DNA from: Cognatitamlana sp035818475
Lineage (GTDB): Bacteria; Bacteroidota; Bacteroidia; Flavobacteriales; Flavobacteriaceae
NCBI RefSeq assembly: GCF_035818475.1
Contig: NZ_JAYMGV010000002.1
Span: forward strand, 124,001-188,000
DNA length: 64,000 nucleotides
Direction: 5' to 3'
Made by a program: the position numbers and the translations under genes. Positions 44,336-52,735 of this stretch are shown here, piece by piece (within the stretch, counting starts at the first letter, position 1; each line of letters begins with the position of its first letter). The notes under the pieces are model-generated. The model saw nothing but the letters and a program-made list of their open reading frames with translations, was not told the origin of the DNA and ran no database searches.

Positions 44336-45406
44336 ATGACACCAAATTATACCAACGTACACTTAAAATTTAAATTGGACAGTATAAATTATAAGCATCA
44401 GGATCTTATGGAGGTTGCTTATAGTTATGTAAAAGAAGGGTTGCCATATCAGCAAGAATTGGGTAACTTTTTATTGGATTGGCTGGACGAGAAGGATTAT
44501 GTAATAGTTAAAACATCTGGTTCAACAGGTAAACCCAAAAAAATAAGAATAAAAAAACAAGCTATGGTTAATTCAGCCATAACTACCGGAGATTTTTTTA
44601 ATCTAGAACCTGGAGATAAAGTATTACACTGTTTACCATCTAATTTCATTGCAGGTAAAATGATGATAGTGAGAGCTATTGTTTTAGGTTTAGAAGTAGA
44701 TATGGTGGAGCCCTCAGCCATACCATTTATTGATTATGAAAAGGATTATAGCTTTTGTGCGTTTACACCAATGCAGCTTAAAAACTTTGCCAAGTACCTA
44801 AAGAATATTAAAACCGTTATAGTAGGAGGCGGACGTGTTTCTAAAACTATTGTAGAGTCCATTAAAGATAAGAAACCACACGTATATGAAACGTATGGTA
44901 TGACTGAAACCGTATCTCATGTTGCGGTGAAAAAGCTAAATAATTTTAATGAGGCCAATACTAATAGGCACTTTAAGACATTACCGGGCATTACAATTTC
45001 AAAAGATGACAGAGGTTGTTTGATAATTGATGCCCCTCATCTAACCGAAAATAAAGTGGTAACCAATGATTTGGTGGAAGTATATTCAGATACCAGTTTT
45101 GAATGGTTGGGTAGAATAGATAATGTTATAAACTCAGGTGGAATAAAATTATATCCTGAAGACATAGAAATGAAGCTTCAGGATAAAATAGAAAGCAGGT
45201 TTTTTGTAACAGCAGTACCGGATGATACTTTAGGAGAAAAACTGGTTTTAGTTGTTGAAGGCAATAATGATACCATTGATAAATCTGTTTTTGATGGCTT
45301 GGATAAATATGAAAAGCCAAAATCAGTGTTCTCACTTGGTACTTTTATTGAAACTACTTCGGGAAAAATTCACAGGAAAAAAACATTAGAAAAGATAAAG
45401 TTTTAA
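44336..45406 (+). CDS. menE: o-Succinylbenzoate-CoA ligase (AMP-binding, short form)
   Basis: Adenylate-forming ligase that activates o-succinylbenzoate with CoA, supplying the substrate of MenB. At 356 residues it is the short Bacteroidota form, lacking part of the N-terminal subdomain of the usual 450-500 residue enzyme. Seen: VKTSGSTGKPKKIRIKKQAM (P-loop, about 57-76), LHCLPSNFIAGKMMIVRAIV, TVIVGGGRVSKTIVESI, YETYGMTETVSHVAVKKL (about 184), FEWLGRIDNVINSGGIKLYP (hinge, about 256) and TSGKIHRKKTLE with the catalytic C-terminal Lys. Last clear men gene of the operon; menD and menF are not in the window. Confidence 0.93.
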   Translation: MTPNYTNVHLKFKLDSINYKHQDLMEVAYSYVKEGLPYQQELGNFLLDWLDEKDYVIVKTSGSTGKPKKIRIKKQAMVNSAITTGDFFNLEPGDKVLHCLPSNFIAGKMMIVRAIVLGLEVDMVEPSAIPFIDYEKDYSFCAFTPMQLKNFAKYLKNIKTVIVGGGRVSKTIVESIKDKKPHVYETYGMTETVSHVAVKKLNNFNEANTNRHFKTLPGITISKDDRGCLIIDAPHLTENKVVTNDLVEVYSDTSFEWLGRIDNVINSGGIKLYPEDIEMKLQDKIESRFFVTAVPDDTLGEKLVLVVEGNNDTIDKSVFDGLDKYEKPKSVFSLGTFIETTSGKIHRKKTLEKIKF

Positions 45407-45452
45407 TTGTAACATTACGAGCTTTTTTACTATCAAATAGAAAATTAAAATT

Positions 45453-47216
45453 ATGAGTTTTTTTAAACGTGTATTGTCAACTGTTACAGGGATTATTGTA
45501 TTCTGTGTACTTAGTTTTTTTGGATTAGTTTTTTTAATAGCTGTATTGGGTTCCGGTTCAGAAGACATGGCACAGGTAAAACCTAATTCAGTATTGGAAT
45601 TGAAATTAGATTTCCCAATTAAAGACTATGCCGGAAAAACAGTGTTTAAGCAATATGCGTTTTTGAATGAGGATAAAAAAAACGGACTTTTCAATATTAT
45701 AGACGCTATAAATTATGCAGCTATTGATGATAAAATTAAAGGAATTTCAATAGACAATAATTTTATTAGAGCAGGAATTTCTCAAATTAAAGAATTAAGA
45801 AGAGCGCTTTCAAAATTTAAAGAATCAGGGAAGTTTGTTGTGGCTTATGCCGATATATTTACTCAAAAAGACTATTATTTAAGCTCTGTTGCAGATACTA
45901 TTTACCTGAACCCTGCCGGTATGATGGAATTTAAAGGGTTGTATTCTGAGCGTTTATATTTCAAAGATTTTCAGGAAAAAACCGGACTTAAAATGGAAGT
46001 CGTCAGGTTGGGAAAATATAAAAGTGCTGTAGAGCCATTTTTAACCAATGAAATGAGTGATAATAATCGTGAGCAAATTTCAGTGTATTTAAATGCTTTA
46101 TGGACAGAAATGAAAAAAGATATTTCTGATAGCAGGAATATTTCTTCTGAAAGATTGAATATGATTGCAGATAGTCTGTTGGGCAGAACCCCTGATTTAG
46201 CCAAAGGATCAAAACTTATTGATAGGGTAGCGTACCATGATGAATATATTGATGCTTTAAAACAAGCTGTTGGAGTTGATACAAATAAAGATTTAAAATC
46301 TATTACCATTGAAGAGTATTCAAAATATGCAGCAAGTAGAGTTGCTAATTATACCAGTAAGGATAAAATAGCAGTAATATATGCCGAAGGCGAAATAATT
46401 TATGGTGAAGGTGATCAAAATAAAGTGGGGCAGGGGGCAATGAATAAATCATTGCGAAAAGTCAGAAAAGATAAGAATGTTAAGGCGGTTGTACTGCGAA
46501 TTAATTCACCTGGGGGAAGTGCTCTGGCCAGCGAACTGATTTGGAGAGAAATAGAACTGACTAAAAAAGAGAAACCAGTAATAGTTTCTATGGGTAATTT
46601 AGCAGCTTCAGGAGGGTATTATATTGCAAGTAATGCTGACAAAATAATAGCAGAACCAACCACAATAACCGGAAGTATAGGGGTCTTTGGAATGTTACCA
46701 AATGGAAAAGGCCTGTCTGAGCGTATGGGAATAAATGCAGAGCAGGTTGTTACCAATAAAAATGCAGTCACTTATAGTTTTTTTGAACCATTGAGTGATG
46801 AACAACGTGCGTTTATAAAAGAGGGGATTTTAGACATCTATGATTTGTTTACTTCTAGGGTTGCTCAAGGAAGAAACCTAACAAGGGAACAGGTTGAAGA
46901 CATTGCTCAAGGCAGGGTGTGGACAGGTACTGATGCTTTAAAAAATGGTTTGGTAGATGAACTGGGAGGCTTAGACTTAGCATTAGAGCGTGCCGCTGAG
47001 GTGGCTGAAATTAAAGATTATAAAATTAGAGAATTCCCTGTTTTTGAAAAGGATCTGGATAAAATGCTGCGCGAATTTGGTTTGATAAAAGCTAAAGAAA
47101 CCATTTTAAAAGAAGAACTAGGAGAGGAAAGCTATAATATGCTTAAAGAAATAAAGTCGCTTTCAGAGAAAAAAGGCACACAATTATTGTTTCCGTTTAG
47201 TACAGAGATTAAATAG
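45453..47216 (+). CDS. sppA: Signal peptide peptidase SppA, 67-kDa type
   Basis: Membrane-bound Ser/Lys protease that degrades cleaved signal peptides. Seen in 587 residues: one N-terminal membrane helix (VTGIIVFCVLSFFGLVFLIA), a tandem pair of ClpP-like folds, the catalytic Lys region VVRLGKYKSAVEPFLTNEMS (about 182) in the first repeat, and VLRINSPGGSALASELIWRE then GNLAASGGYYIASNADKI (nucleophile Ser, about 390) in the second, followed by GSIGVFGMLPNG and GRVWTGTDALKNGLVDELGG. Double-length architecture as in E. coli. It begins 46 bases after menE on the same strand, perhaps with its own promoter. Confidence 0.95.
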   Translation: MSFFKRVLSTVTGIIVFCVLSFFGLVFLIAVLGSGSEDMAQVKPNSVLELKLDFPIKDYAGKTVFKQYAFLNEDKKNGLFNIIDAINYAAIDDKIKGISIDNNFIRAGISQIKELRRALSKFKESGKFVVAYADIFTQKDYYLSSVADTIYLNPAGMMEFKGLYSERLYFKDFQEKTGLKMEVVRLGKYKSAVEPFLTNEMSDNNREQISVYLNALWTEMKKDISDSRNISSERLNMIADSLLGRTPDLAKGSKLIDRVAYHDEYIDALKQAVGVDTNKDLKSITIEEYSKYAASRVANYTSKDKIAVIYAEGEIIYGEGDQNKVGQGAMNKSLRKVRKDKNVKAVVLRINSPGGSALASELIWREIELTKKEKPVIVSMGNLAASGGYYIASNADKIIAEPTTITGSIGVFGMLPNGKGLSERMGINAEQVVTNKNAVTYSFFEPLSDEQRAFIKEGILDIYDLFTSRVAQGRNLTREQVEDIAQGRVWTGTDALKNGLVDELGGLDLALERAAEVAEIKDYKIREFPVFEKDLDKMLREFGLIKAKETILKEELGEESYNMLKEIKSLSEKKGTQLLFPFSTEIK

Positions 47217-47242
47217 GATTATAAACAGAGTGTTTAGAAAGT

Positions 47243-47331
47243 GTCATTCTGAATGAAATGAAGAATCTCTTTTAAAATCACTATATATTAGTCTTTATCT
47301 GTCTAAGATTCCTCGATTTGCTCTGAATGAC
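47243..47331. repeat. Imperfect inverted repeat of the GTCATTC type
   Basis: Left arm at 47243-47268 begins GTCATTCTGAATG and ends GAAGAATCT; right arm at 47306-47331 is AGATTCCTCGATTTGC followed by TCTGAATGAC. Arms match at about 19 of 26 positions across a 37-base loop. I recall GTCATTC...GAATCT palindromes as dispersed intergenic repeats in Bacteroidota. It lies between convergent sppA and the DoxX gene and might also end transcription. Confidence 0.65.
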
Positions 47332-47369
47332 AAAACAAATAACTTTTTTAAACACCCTGTTTTTTTAGG

Positions 47370-47792
47370 TTATTGCTGCATTTTAAAGTAATAATCAGCC
47401 GAATGTTTTCCAGAACCATAAAGCAGAAAGAAAGCACAAACAAAAAGAGTGATTAGTGCTAAGATCAGGTTGTTTGAGTTCATTTCGCCTGCAAAATTAA
47501 TGGCAATTGCCCCTATAAGTATTGGAAATTGAGCTATAATTGCCCAACGCGTCAATAAACCAAAGGCTATTAATAGACCTCCGATAAAATGAGCAGGAGC
47601 CACATAATGCACCACTATCATTCCTCCGGCCATGTTTTGTATGGGTTCAAAAAGTTGCATGAGCATTTCTGTATTGGCCATAAAATTTATACCCTTAATA
47701 AACAGAAAAACACCTAACGCTACCCGTAACAAATCAAGAGGTATGTACGTATGTGCATTGGCCCATTTGTTCAATGTTTTTATAGTATCCAT
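47370..47792 (-). CDS. DoxX family membrane protein
   Basis: Four-helix inner-membrane protein of the DoxX family, whose members are linked to quinone-dependent redox and oxidative stress. Seen in 140 residues: LDLLRVALGVFLFIKGINFM (helix 1, about 20-39), VHYVAPAHFIGGLLIAFGLL with the family His-Gly-Gly pattern (helix 2, about 62-81), WAIIAQFPILIGAIAINFAG (helix 3) and LILALITLFVCAFFLLYGSG (helix 4). Stands alone between sppA and an acyl-CoA carboxylase gene. Function inferred only from family. Confidence 0.85.
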   Translation of the reverse strand: MDTIKTLNKWANAHTYIPLDLLRVALGVFLFIKGINFMANTEMLMQLFEPIQNMAGGMIVVHYVAPAHFIGGLLIAFGLLTRWAIIAQFPILIGAIAINFAGEMNSNNLILALITLFVCAFFLLYGSGKHSADYYFKMQQ

Positions 47793-47849
47793 GATTAAAG
47801 TTGTTGGTTTTCAACTAATAAGATACAAAAAACTGGTAAACTATAAAAA

Positions 47850-49481
47850 TTAAACCTGCAGTACGCCTAAGTTAAATGGTTTTTCTACAGGAGCATGATT
47901 GGCAGCTTCAATACCCATAGAGATCCAGGTTCTGGTGTCAAGTGGATTGATAATGGCATCTGTCCAAATTCTTGCTGCAGCGTAGTATGGAGACACCTGG
48001 TTATCGTAACGCGCCTTTATTTTATCATAAAGTTCGGCTTCCTTTTCTTTGGTTATTTTTTCTCCTTGCTTTTCAAGAGAGGCTTTTTCTATTTGCAATA
48101 AAACTTTAGCTGCTGAGTTACCACTCATTACTGCAAGCTCTGCGCTTGGCCAGGCTACAATTAACCTTGGGTCATAGGCTTTTCCACACATAGCATAATT
48201 TCCGGCACCATAGCTGTTTCCAATAACTACAGTGAATTTTGGCACAACGGAATTACTAACGGCATTTACCATTTTTGCACCGTCTTTTATAATGCCACTG
48301 TGTTCGCTTTTACTTCCAACCATAAACCCGGTAACATCTTGCAAAAAGACCAAAGGTATTTTCTTTTGGTTACAATTGGCAATAAAACGAGTGGCTTTAT
48401 CAGCACTGTCGTTATAAATAACCCCACCAAATTGCATTTCACCTTTTTTAGTCTTGACAAGTTTTCGTTGGTTAGCAACAATACCTACAGCCCAACCGTC
48501 AATTCTGGCATAACAGGTTATTAAGGTTTGACCATAACCTGCTTTGTATTCATCAAACTCAGAGTGGTCTACTAAGCGTTTAATAATCTCATACATATCG
48601 TATTGATCAGCTCTTGATTTTGGTATAATGCCATAAATATCTTTAGGATTTTCTTTGGGTTTTTTAGAATCGATTCTATTAAACCCAGCTTTGTCATAAT
48701 CTCCAATCTTATCAACAATATTCTTAATGGTATCTAAAGCATCTTTGTCGTCTTTAGCTTTATAATCAGTAACCCCCGAAATTTCGCAGTGCGTAGTAGC
48801 ACCGCCTAGAGTCTCATTATCAATAGTCTCACCAATAGCAGCTTTAACAAGATAGCTGCCGGCTAAAAAAATACTTCCGGTTTTGTCAACAATAAGGGCT
48901 TCATCGCTCATAATAGGTAGATAGGCACCACCGGCAACACAACTTCCCATAACTGCAGCTATTTGTGTAATTCCCATACTACTCATTATGGCATTGTTTC
49001 TAAAAATACGCCCAAAATGTTCTTTATCAGGGAAAATTTCATCTTGCATTGGTAAATAAACACCAGCTGAATCTACCAGATAAATGATGGGTAATTTATT
49101 TTCAATGGCAATTTCCTGTGCTCTAAGGTTCTTTTTGCCCGTTATAGGGAACCAGGCTCCGGCTTTTACAGTGGCATCATTAGCAACAACAATACATTGT
49201 TTCTTTTGGATATACCCGATTTTAATAACTACACCTCCAGAAGGGCAACCTCCATGCTCTTTATACATATCCTCACCAGCAAACGCTGCAACCTCAATAG
49301 ATTTTGAGTTTTTGTCCAGCAAATAATCAATGCGTTCTCTGGCAGTCATTTTGCCTTTAGAATGTAATTTTTCAATTCGGTTTTTGCCACCTCCTAAACT
49401 AACTTTTGCGAGTCGTTTGTTAAGGTCTGAAAGTAAGAGTTTATTATGATCTTCGTTTTTGTTGAAGTTGATATCCATCAA
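47850..49481 (-). CDS. Acyl-CoA carboxylase carboxyltransferase (beta) subunit, methylcrotonyl-CoA carboxylase-like
   Basis: Biotin-dependent carboxyltransferase moving CO2 from carboxybiotin to an acyl-CoA. Seen in 543 residues: GKMTARERIDYLLDKNS (about 45), YLVDSAGVYLPMQDEIFPDK (about 133), AAVMGSCVAGGAYLPIMSDE (about 180, first oxyanion loop), GSIFLAGSYLVKAAIGE, LGGATTHCEISGVTDY, LVFLQDVTGFMVGSKSEHSG (about 380) and VVIGNSYGAGNYAMCGKAYD (about 415, second oxyanion loop). The VYLPMQDEIFPDK and FMVGSKSEHSGIIK stretches favour methylcrotonyl-CoA carboxylase (leucine breakdown). No biotin carboxylase (alpha) gene is adjacent, so the partner is elsewhere. Confidence 0.9.
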   Translation of the reverse strand: MMDINFNKNEDHNKLLLSDLNKRLAKVSLGGGKNRIEKLHSKGKMTARERIDYLLDKNSKSIEVAAFAGEDMYKEHGGCPSGGVVIKIGYIQKKQCIVVANDATVKAGAWFPITGKKNLRAQEIAIENKLPIIYLVDSAGVYLPMQDEIFPDKEHFGRIFRNNAIMSSMGITQIAAVMGSCVAGGAYLPIMSDEALIVDKTGSIFLAGSYLVKAAIGETIDNETLGGATTHCEISGVTDYKAKDDKDALDTIKNIVDKIGDYDKAGFNRIDSKKPKENPKDIYGIIPKSRADQYDMYEIIKRLVDHSEFDEYKAGYGQTLITCYARIDGWAVGIVANQRKLVKTKKGEMQFGGVIYNDSADKATRFIANCNQKKIPLVFLQDVTGFMVGSKSEHSGIIKDGAKMVNAVSNSVVPKFTVVIGNSYGAGNYAMCGKAYDPRLIVAWPSAELAVMSGNSAAKVLLQIEKASLEKQGEKITKEKEAELYDKIKARYDNQVSPYYAAARIWTDAIINPLDTRTWISMGIEAANHAPVEKPFNLGVLQV

Positions 49482-49556
49482 ATGTTTAGTTTTATGCTAA
49501 AGTACAAAAGTTTAAAAATTTTTAATTTAATTTTTTAATGAAACTATAAAATAAAT

Positions 49557-49605
49557 TACATGGAAATATATTCCTTGGAAAATAAATATTTTAGTTATAT
49601 ATTTG
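49557..49605 (+). promoter_or_regulatory. Promoter with GGAA/TTCC operator before the DoxX-like/MarR cluster
   Basis: TTG at 49575-49577, 20-base spacer, TATATTTG at 49598-49605: a full Bacteroidota promoter. The -33 lies inside TTCCTTGGAAAATAAATA (49571-49588), closely matching the perfect palindrome at 50986-51005. A further CATGGAAATATATTCC (49559-49574) overlaps it. Likely target of the MarR protein encoded at 50535-50972. Confidence 0.6.
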
Positions 49606-49631
49606 CATCATATTTTAAAAAAACAATTTAC

Positions 49632-49988
49632 ATGAAAACACAAAAAATAGTTTATTATATCGCTACCGGTATACTAACGGTTATGGTCTTATTCTCAGCA
49701 AGCATGTACTTTTTTAAGCATGATGATATAGCTGGTGCATTTACTGGTTTTGGATATCCAACCTATATAATATATCCTTATGCTATTGCAAAACTATTAG
49801 GTTTGGTAGGTGTATGGAACCCAAAATTTAAAATCATTAAGGAATGGGCATATGCGGGATATTTTTATGCTTTTATATTGGCCTTTTTTGCACACTATAT
49901 GATTGGTGATGGGCAACAGGGAGGAGCTGTACTGGCGTTGGTAGCATTAATAGTTTCTTATATTTTTAATAAAAAAATTAATAACTAA
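49632..49988 (+). CDS. DoxX-like membrane protein
   Basis: Four-helix membrane protein of the DoxX-like group. ATG 49632 was chosen because a complete promoter ends at 49605, so the longer frame from 49560 cannot be translated from that transcript. Seen in 118 residues: IVYYIATGILTVMVLFSASM (helix 1), GFGYPTYIIYPYAIAKLLGL (helix 2, with the common GYPTY-type motif), WAYAGYFYAFILAFFAHYMI and GAVLALVALIVSYIF. First gene of a run with an FMN reductase and a MarR regulator; the stop overlaps the reductase start (TAATG). Probably part of a redox/electrophile response. Confidence 0.83.
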   Translation: MKTQKIVYYIATGILTVMVLFSASMYFFKHDDIAGAFTGFGYPTYIIYPYAIAKLLGLVGVWNPKFKIIKEWAYAGYFYAFILAFFAHYMIGDGQQGGAVLALVALIVSYIFNKKINN

Positions 49989-50518
49989 TGAAGAACATTA
50001 TAGTTTTTGCAGGCAGTAATAGCAAAGCATCAATTAACAAGCAATTGGCTGTTTATGCATCAGGTTTAATTGAAAACGTTAGTATTGAAGTTTTAGATTT
50101 GAACGATTTTGAACTTCCCGTTTATGGTATTGATTTTGAAACCCAGTATGGTATACCTGACAATGCCCATAAATTTTTAGATCGTATAAAGGAAACAGAT
50201 GGTATTGTATTGTCTTTAGCTGAACATAATGGTGCCTATGCAACGGTATTTAAAAATATTTTTGATTGGATGTCCCGGATAGATGGAAAATTATGGAGCA
50301 ATAAACCCATGTTGCTTATGGCAACGTCTCCGGGAGGTAGAGGAGGCGCATCAGTTCTTGAAATAGCTAAAAACAGGTTCCCTTATATGGGAGGTAATAT
50401 AGTTTCAGAGTTTAGCTTACCTGCGTTTGGTACTAACTTTTCAGAAGAGAAAATAATAGATGAGGCGCTAAATTCAGAATTAATTAAAAGTGTAAAGACA
50501 TTTCAAATGGCACTTTAA
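49988..50518 (+). CDS. NADPH-dependent FMN reductase family protein (quinone/azo reductase-like)
   Basis: Flavodoxin-fold reductase using FMN and NAD(P)H, typically acting on quinones or flavins. Seen in 176 residues: IIVFAGSNSKASINKQLAVY (3-22, the GSxxxxSxN phosphate loop), VEVLDLNDFELPVYGIDFET-like VLDLNDFELPVYGID (about 35), GIVLSLAEHNGAYATVFKNI (about 71, matching the PEYNG active region) and MLLMATSPGGRGGASVLEIA (about 108, flavin-binding SPGG). Soluble. Start overlaps the DoxX-like stop by one base. With pirins and DoxX this suggests detoxification of quinones. Confidence 0.9.
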   Translation: MKNIIVFAGSNSKASINKQLAVYASGLIENVSIEVLDLNDFELPVYGIDFETQYGIPDNAHKFLDRIKETDGIVLSLAEHNGAYATVFKNIFDWMSRIDGKLWSNKPMLLMATSPGGRGGASVLEIAKNRFPYMGGNIVSEFSLPAFGTNFSEEKIIDEALNSELIKSVKTFQMAL

Positions 50519-50534
50519 TAAATAGACAAAAGGC

Positions 50535-50972
50535 ATGGGAGATATTTCAAAAGATATAAATTCAAAATTTGACAATAATAAAGTAAAAGCCATAATCAAT
50601 ATTATTTATACGGCTAACTGGATTAATAGTATTCAAAACGAATTTTTTAAACCCTATGGAATATCTCCTCAACAGTTTAATATTTTAAGAATTCTTAGAG
50701 GCGCCGGAAAAGCCATTAAAGTTCAAACTATTAAAGAACGTATGATTGAACGGGCGCCAAATGCTACAAGGCTTATGGATAAGCTTTGTGATAAGACTTT
50801 AATAAACAGATTGTCTTGCCCGGATGATAGGCGTGTTGTACATATAGAGATTACTCAAAAAGGACTGGATTTATTAAATGAAATTGATAAAGAATTTAAA
50901 GATGATTTATTGGAAAATTTAACGGATGCTGAAGCCAGCCAATTAAGTAATCTCTTAGATAAAATCAGATAA
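50535..50972 (+). CDS. MarR family transcriptional regulator
   Basis: Dimeric winged-helix repressor of the MarR group. Seen in 145 residues: N-terminal dimer helices (IINIIYTANWINSIQNEFFK), FNILRILRGAGKAIKVQTIK with the helix-turn-helix, ERMIERAPNATRLMDKLCDK (recognition helix, about 66-85), the wing SCPDDRRVVHIEITQKG (about 93-109, DxRxxxxxxT) and a C-terminal helix. It is the third gene of its transcript, and matching GGAA/TTCC palindromes lie before the first gene (49571-49588) and just after it, before the pirin genes (50986-51005), so it probably controls both units and itself. Ligand unknown. Confidence 0.92.
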   Translation: MGDISKDINSKFDNNKVKAIINIIYTANWINSIQNEFFKPYGISPQQFNILRILRGAGKAIKVQTIKERMIERAPNATRLMDKLCDKTLINRLSCPDDRRVVHIEITQKGLDLLNEIDKEFKDDLLENLTDAEASQLSNLLDKIR

Positions 50973-50985
50973 AAAATTTATTAAA

Positions 50986-51005
50986 TTATTTTCCATGGAA
51001 AATAA
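50986..51005. promoter_or_regulatory. Perfect 20-bp palindrome, probable MarR operator before the pirin genes
   Basis: TTATTTTCCATGGAAAATAA is its own reverse complement over all 20 bases. It is followed by ATAAA and shares TTCCnTGGAAAATAAATA with the operator of the upstream DoxX-like gene. It lies 18 bases before the first pirin ATG (51024). Confidence 0.7.
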
Positions 51006-51023
51006 ATAAAACGGATTTGTATT

Positions 51024-51899
51024 ATGAAATTAAATTCAATAAAAACATTAGGAAGAAGTGATTATGTTAATATGGGGCCAATTAGATTACGTCAACCCAT
51101 ACCAACACAATCAATAGATAGAGTAGACCCATTTATATTATTGCATCACTATGGGCCTTATGAGGTTTCAGAACAAAATAACCCGTTTGACCTAGGTCCA
51201 CATCCACATCGGGGGTTTGAACCAGTAACATTTTTAATACAGGGCGAGCAATTGCATAGGGATTCATTAGGCAATGAAAGTATTATTAAAGCTGGAGATG
51301 TTCAATGGACTACTGCAGGACGTGGCATTATTCATGCAGAAGCACCCACAAAGGAATTTGTAAAAAAAGGTGGGGTTTTAGAAGGCATTCAATTGTGGCT
51401 AAATTTACCGGCAGAGAAAAAAATGATTCCGGCAAATTATCAACACGGAAAAAATGAAGATTTCAGATTGGTTTCTTCTGATGATAACAAAGTAAACATT
51501 CAAATTATTGCAGGAGAACTAAATGGAGTTTACGGAAGAATTAAAACCCAAACTTCAGTAAACGCGTTTATGATTGATATTGAAGCTTCGGGGAACTATA
51601 ACATCCCGATTCCTAAAAATCATCAATCCATGATTTATTTATTAAAAGGAGAGGTTACTGTTAATGCGTCTAAAAACTTAAGGCTTGACGACAACCAAAT
51701 AATTGAGTTTAATCAGGATGGAGAAGGAATTTCTATAAGCGGCAATCAGCAACCTGCCAAACTACTTTTTCTTTCGGGAAAACCATTTAATGAAAGTGTA
51801 GTTACTTACGGGCCGTACGTAATGAATACACAAACTGAAATCATGGAAGCCATGCGGGATTATCAAATGGGTAAAATGGGGTTTCTTCCTGCAAACTAA
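51024..51899 (+). CDS. Pirin family protein
   Basis: Bicupin metalloprotein; some bacterial pirins have quercetin dioxygenase activity, others act in stress responses. Seen in 291 residues: DPFILLHHYGPYEV, then the metal-binding core HPHRGFEPVTFLIQGEQLHR (about 57-76) with HxH and a further His, GDVQWTTAGRGIIHAEAP (about 92, the Glu ligand after His), and the second cupin without metal ligands. A C-terminal pirin extension (LFLSGKPFNESVVTYGPYVM) is present. First gene after the palindromic operator; 12 bases before a second pirin gene. Confidence 0.93.
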   Translation: MKLNSIKTLGRSDYVNMGPIRLRQPIPTQSIDRVDPFILLHHYGPYEVSEQNNPFDLGPHPHRGFEPVTFLIQGEQLHRDSLGNESIIKAGDVQWTTAGRGIIHAEAPTKEFVKKGGVLEGIQLWLNLPAEKKMIPANYQHGKNEDFRLVSSDDNKVNIQIIAGELNGVYGRIKTQTSVNAFMIDIEASGNYNIPIPKNHQSMIYLLKGEVTVNASKNLRLDDNQIIEFNQDGEGISISGNQQPAKLLFLSGKPFNESVVTYGPYVMNTQTEIMEAMRDYQMGKMGFLPAN

Positions 51900-51911
51900 A
51901 AACTTATAAGA

Positions 51912-52628
51912 ATGAAAACAATAGTTCATAAAGCAGATTCCAGAGGTTATGCTGATCATGGCTGGCTAAAGTCTTATCATACTTTTAGTTTTGCTGGTTA
52001 CCAAAACCCGGAACGGATGAATTTTGGGGTGCTTCGGGTACTTAATGATGATATTGTACAACCTAAAATGGGATTTGGAACACACCCTCATCAAAATATG
52101 GAGATCATCTCAATTCCACTAAAAGGCGCGCTCTCCCATAAAGATAGTATGGGGAATAAGCAGGCTATAGAGGTAGGCGAGGTACAGGTTATGAGTGCCG
52201 GAACAGGTTTAACGCATTCTGAATTTAACGATAGTAAGACCGATGAGGTTAATTTTTTACAATTGTGGATTTTTCCTGAAAGAGCTGGAGTGATTCCAAA
52301 CTATGAGCAAAGAAAATTTGATTCAAAGTATCAAAAAAATAAATTGCTAACTATAGTAGCTCCAAAAGATAAACAAGTAAATGATGCATTACCAATAAAT
52401 CAACAGGCTTACATACATCGATCTGATATAGATTCTGGAAAATCTGTATTTCAACAGGTCAAAAATGCCGGTAATGGCTTCTATATTTTTGTCATTGACG
52501 GTTGTATTGAAGTAGATGGTAATATTTTAGATAATAGAGATGCTGTAGGAGTTTGGGAAACTGAAAACCTTAAAATACATGCAATCAAAGATTCAAAGGT
52601 GATAGTTATTGAAGTTCCTATGGATTAA
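51912..52628 (+). CDS. Pirin family protein (YhhW-like, short form)
   Basis: Short pirin of 238 residues similar to E. coli YhhW quercetinase. Seen: RGYADHGWLKSYHTFSFAGY (11-30, the common W-L-x-S-x-H-T-F-S-F start), FGTHPHQNMEIISIPLKGAL (about 56, metal ligands HxH), HKDSMGNKQAIEVGEVQVMS and AGTGLTHSEFN (Glu ligand, about 99). The C-terminal cupin is present but without a metal set. It differs from the preceding pirin in class, so the pair is not a recent duplication. A terminator follows 25 bases after the stop. Confidence 0.93.
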   Translation: MKTIVHKADSRGYADHGWLKSYHTFSFAGYQNPERMNFGVLRVLNDDIVQPKMGFGTHPHQNMEIISIPLKGALSHKDSMGNKQAIEVGEVQVMSAGTGLTHSEFNDSKTDEVNFLQLWIFPERAGVIPNYEQRKFDSKYQKNKLLTIVAPKDKQVNDALPINQQAYIHRSDIDSGKSVFQQVKNAGNGFYIFVIDGCIEVDGNILDNRDAVGVWETENLKIHAIKDSKVIVIEVPMD

Positions 52629-52652
52629 ATACCTTAGATTTGATTAATAGTG

Positions 52653-52680
52653 AAAAGCATCCAAAGATGGATGCTTTTTT
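52653..52680 (+). terminator. Terminator after the pirin genes
   Basis: Stem AAAAGCATCC / GGATGCTTTT, loop AAAGAT, followed by a run of T. Separates the pirin transcript from the ettA unit. Confidence 0.85.
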
Positions 52681-52735
52681 GTTTAAAAATGCGATATTTG
52701 CGTTTAGACTAACCATCAAAAATAAGATAAAGATT

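Noticed and set aside
49560..49631. Longer start of the DoxX-like protein
   Set aside because: A complete promoter and operator lie inside this stretch, so it is leader DNA.
52640..52735. Longer start of the CAL67264-type protein
   Set aside because: This stretch is the pirin terminator and shows no membrane-protein character.
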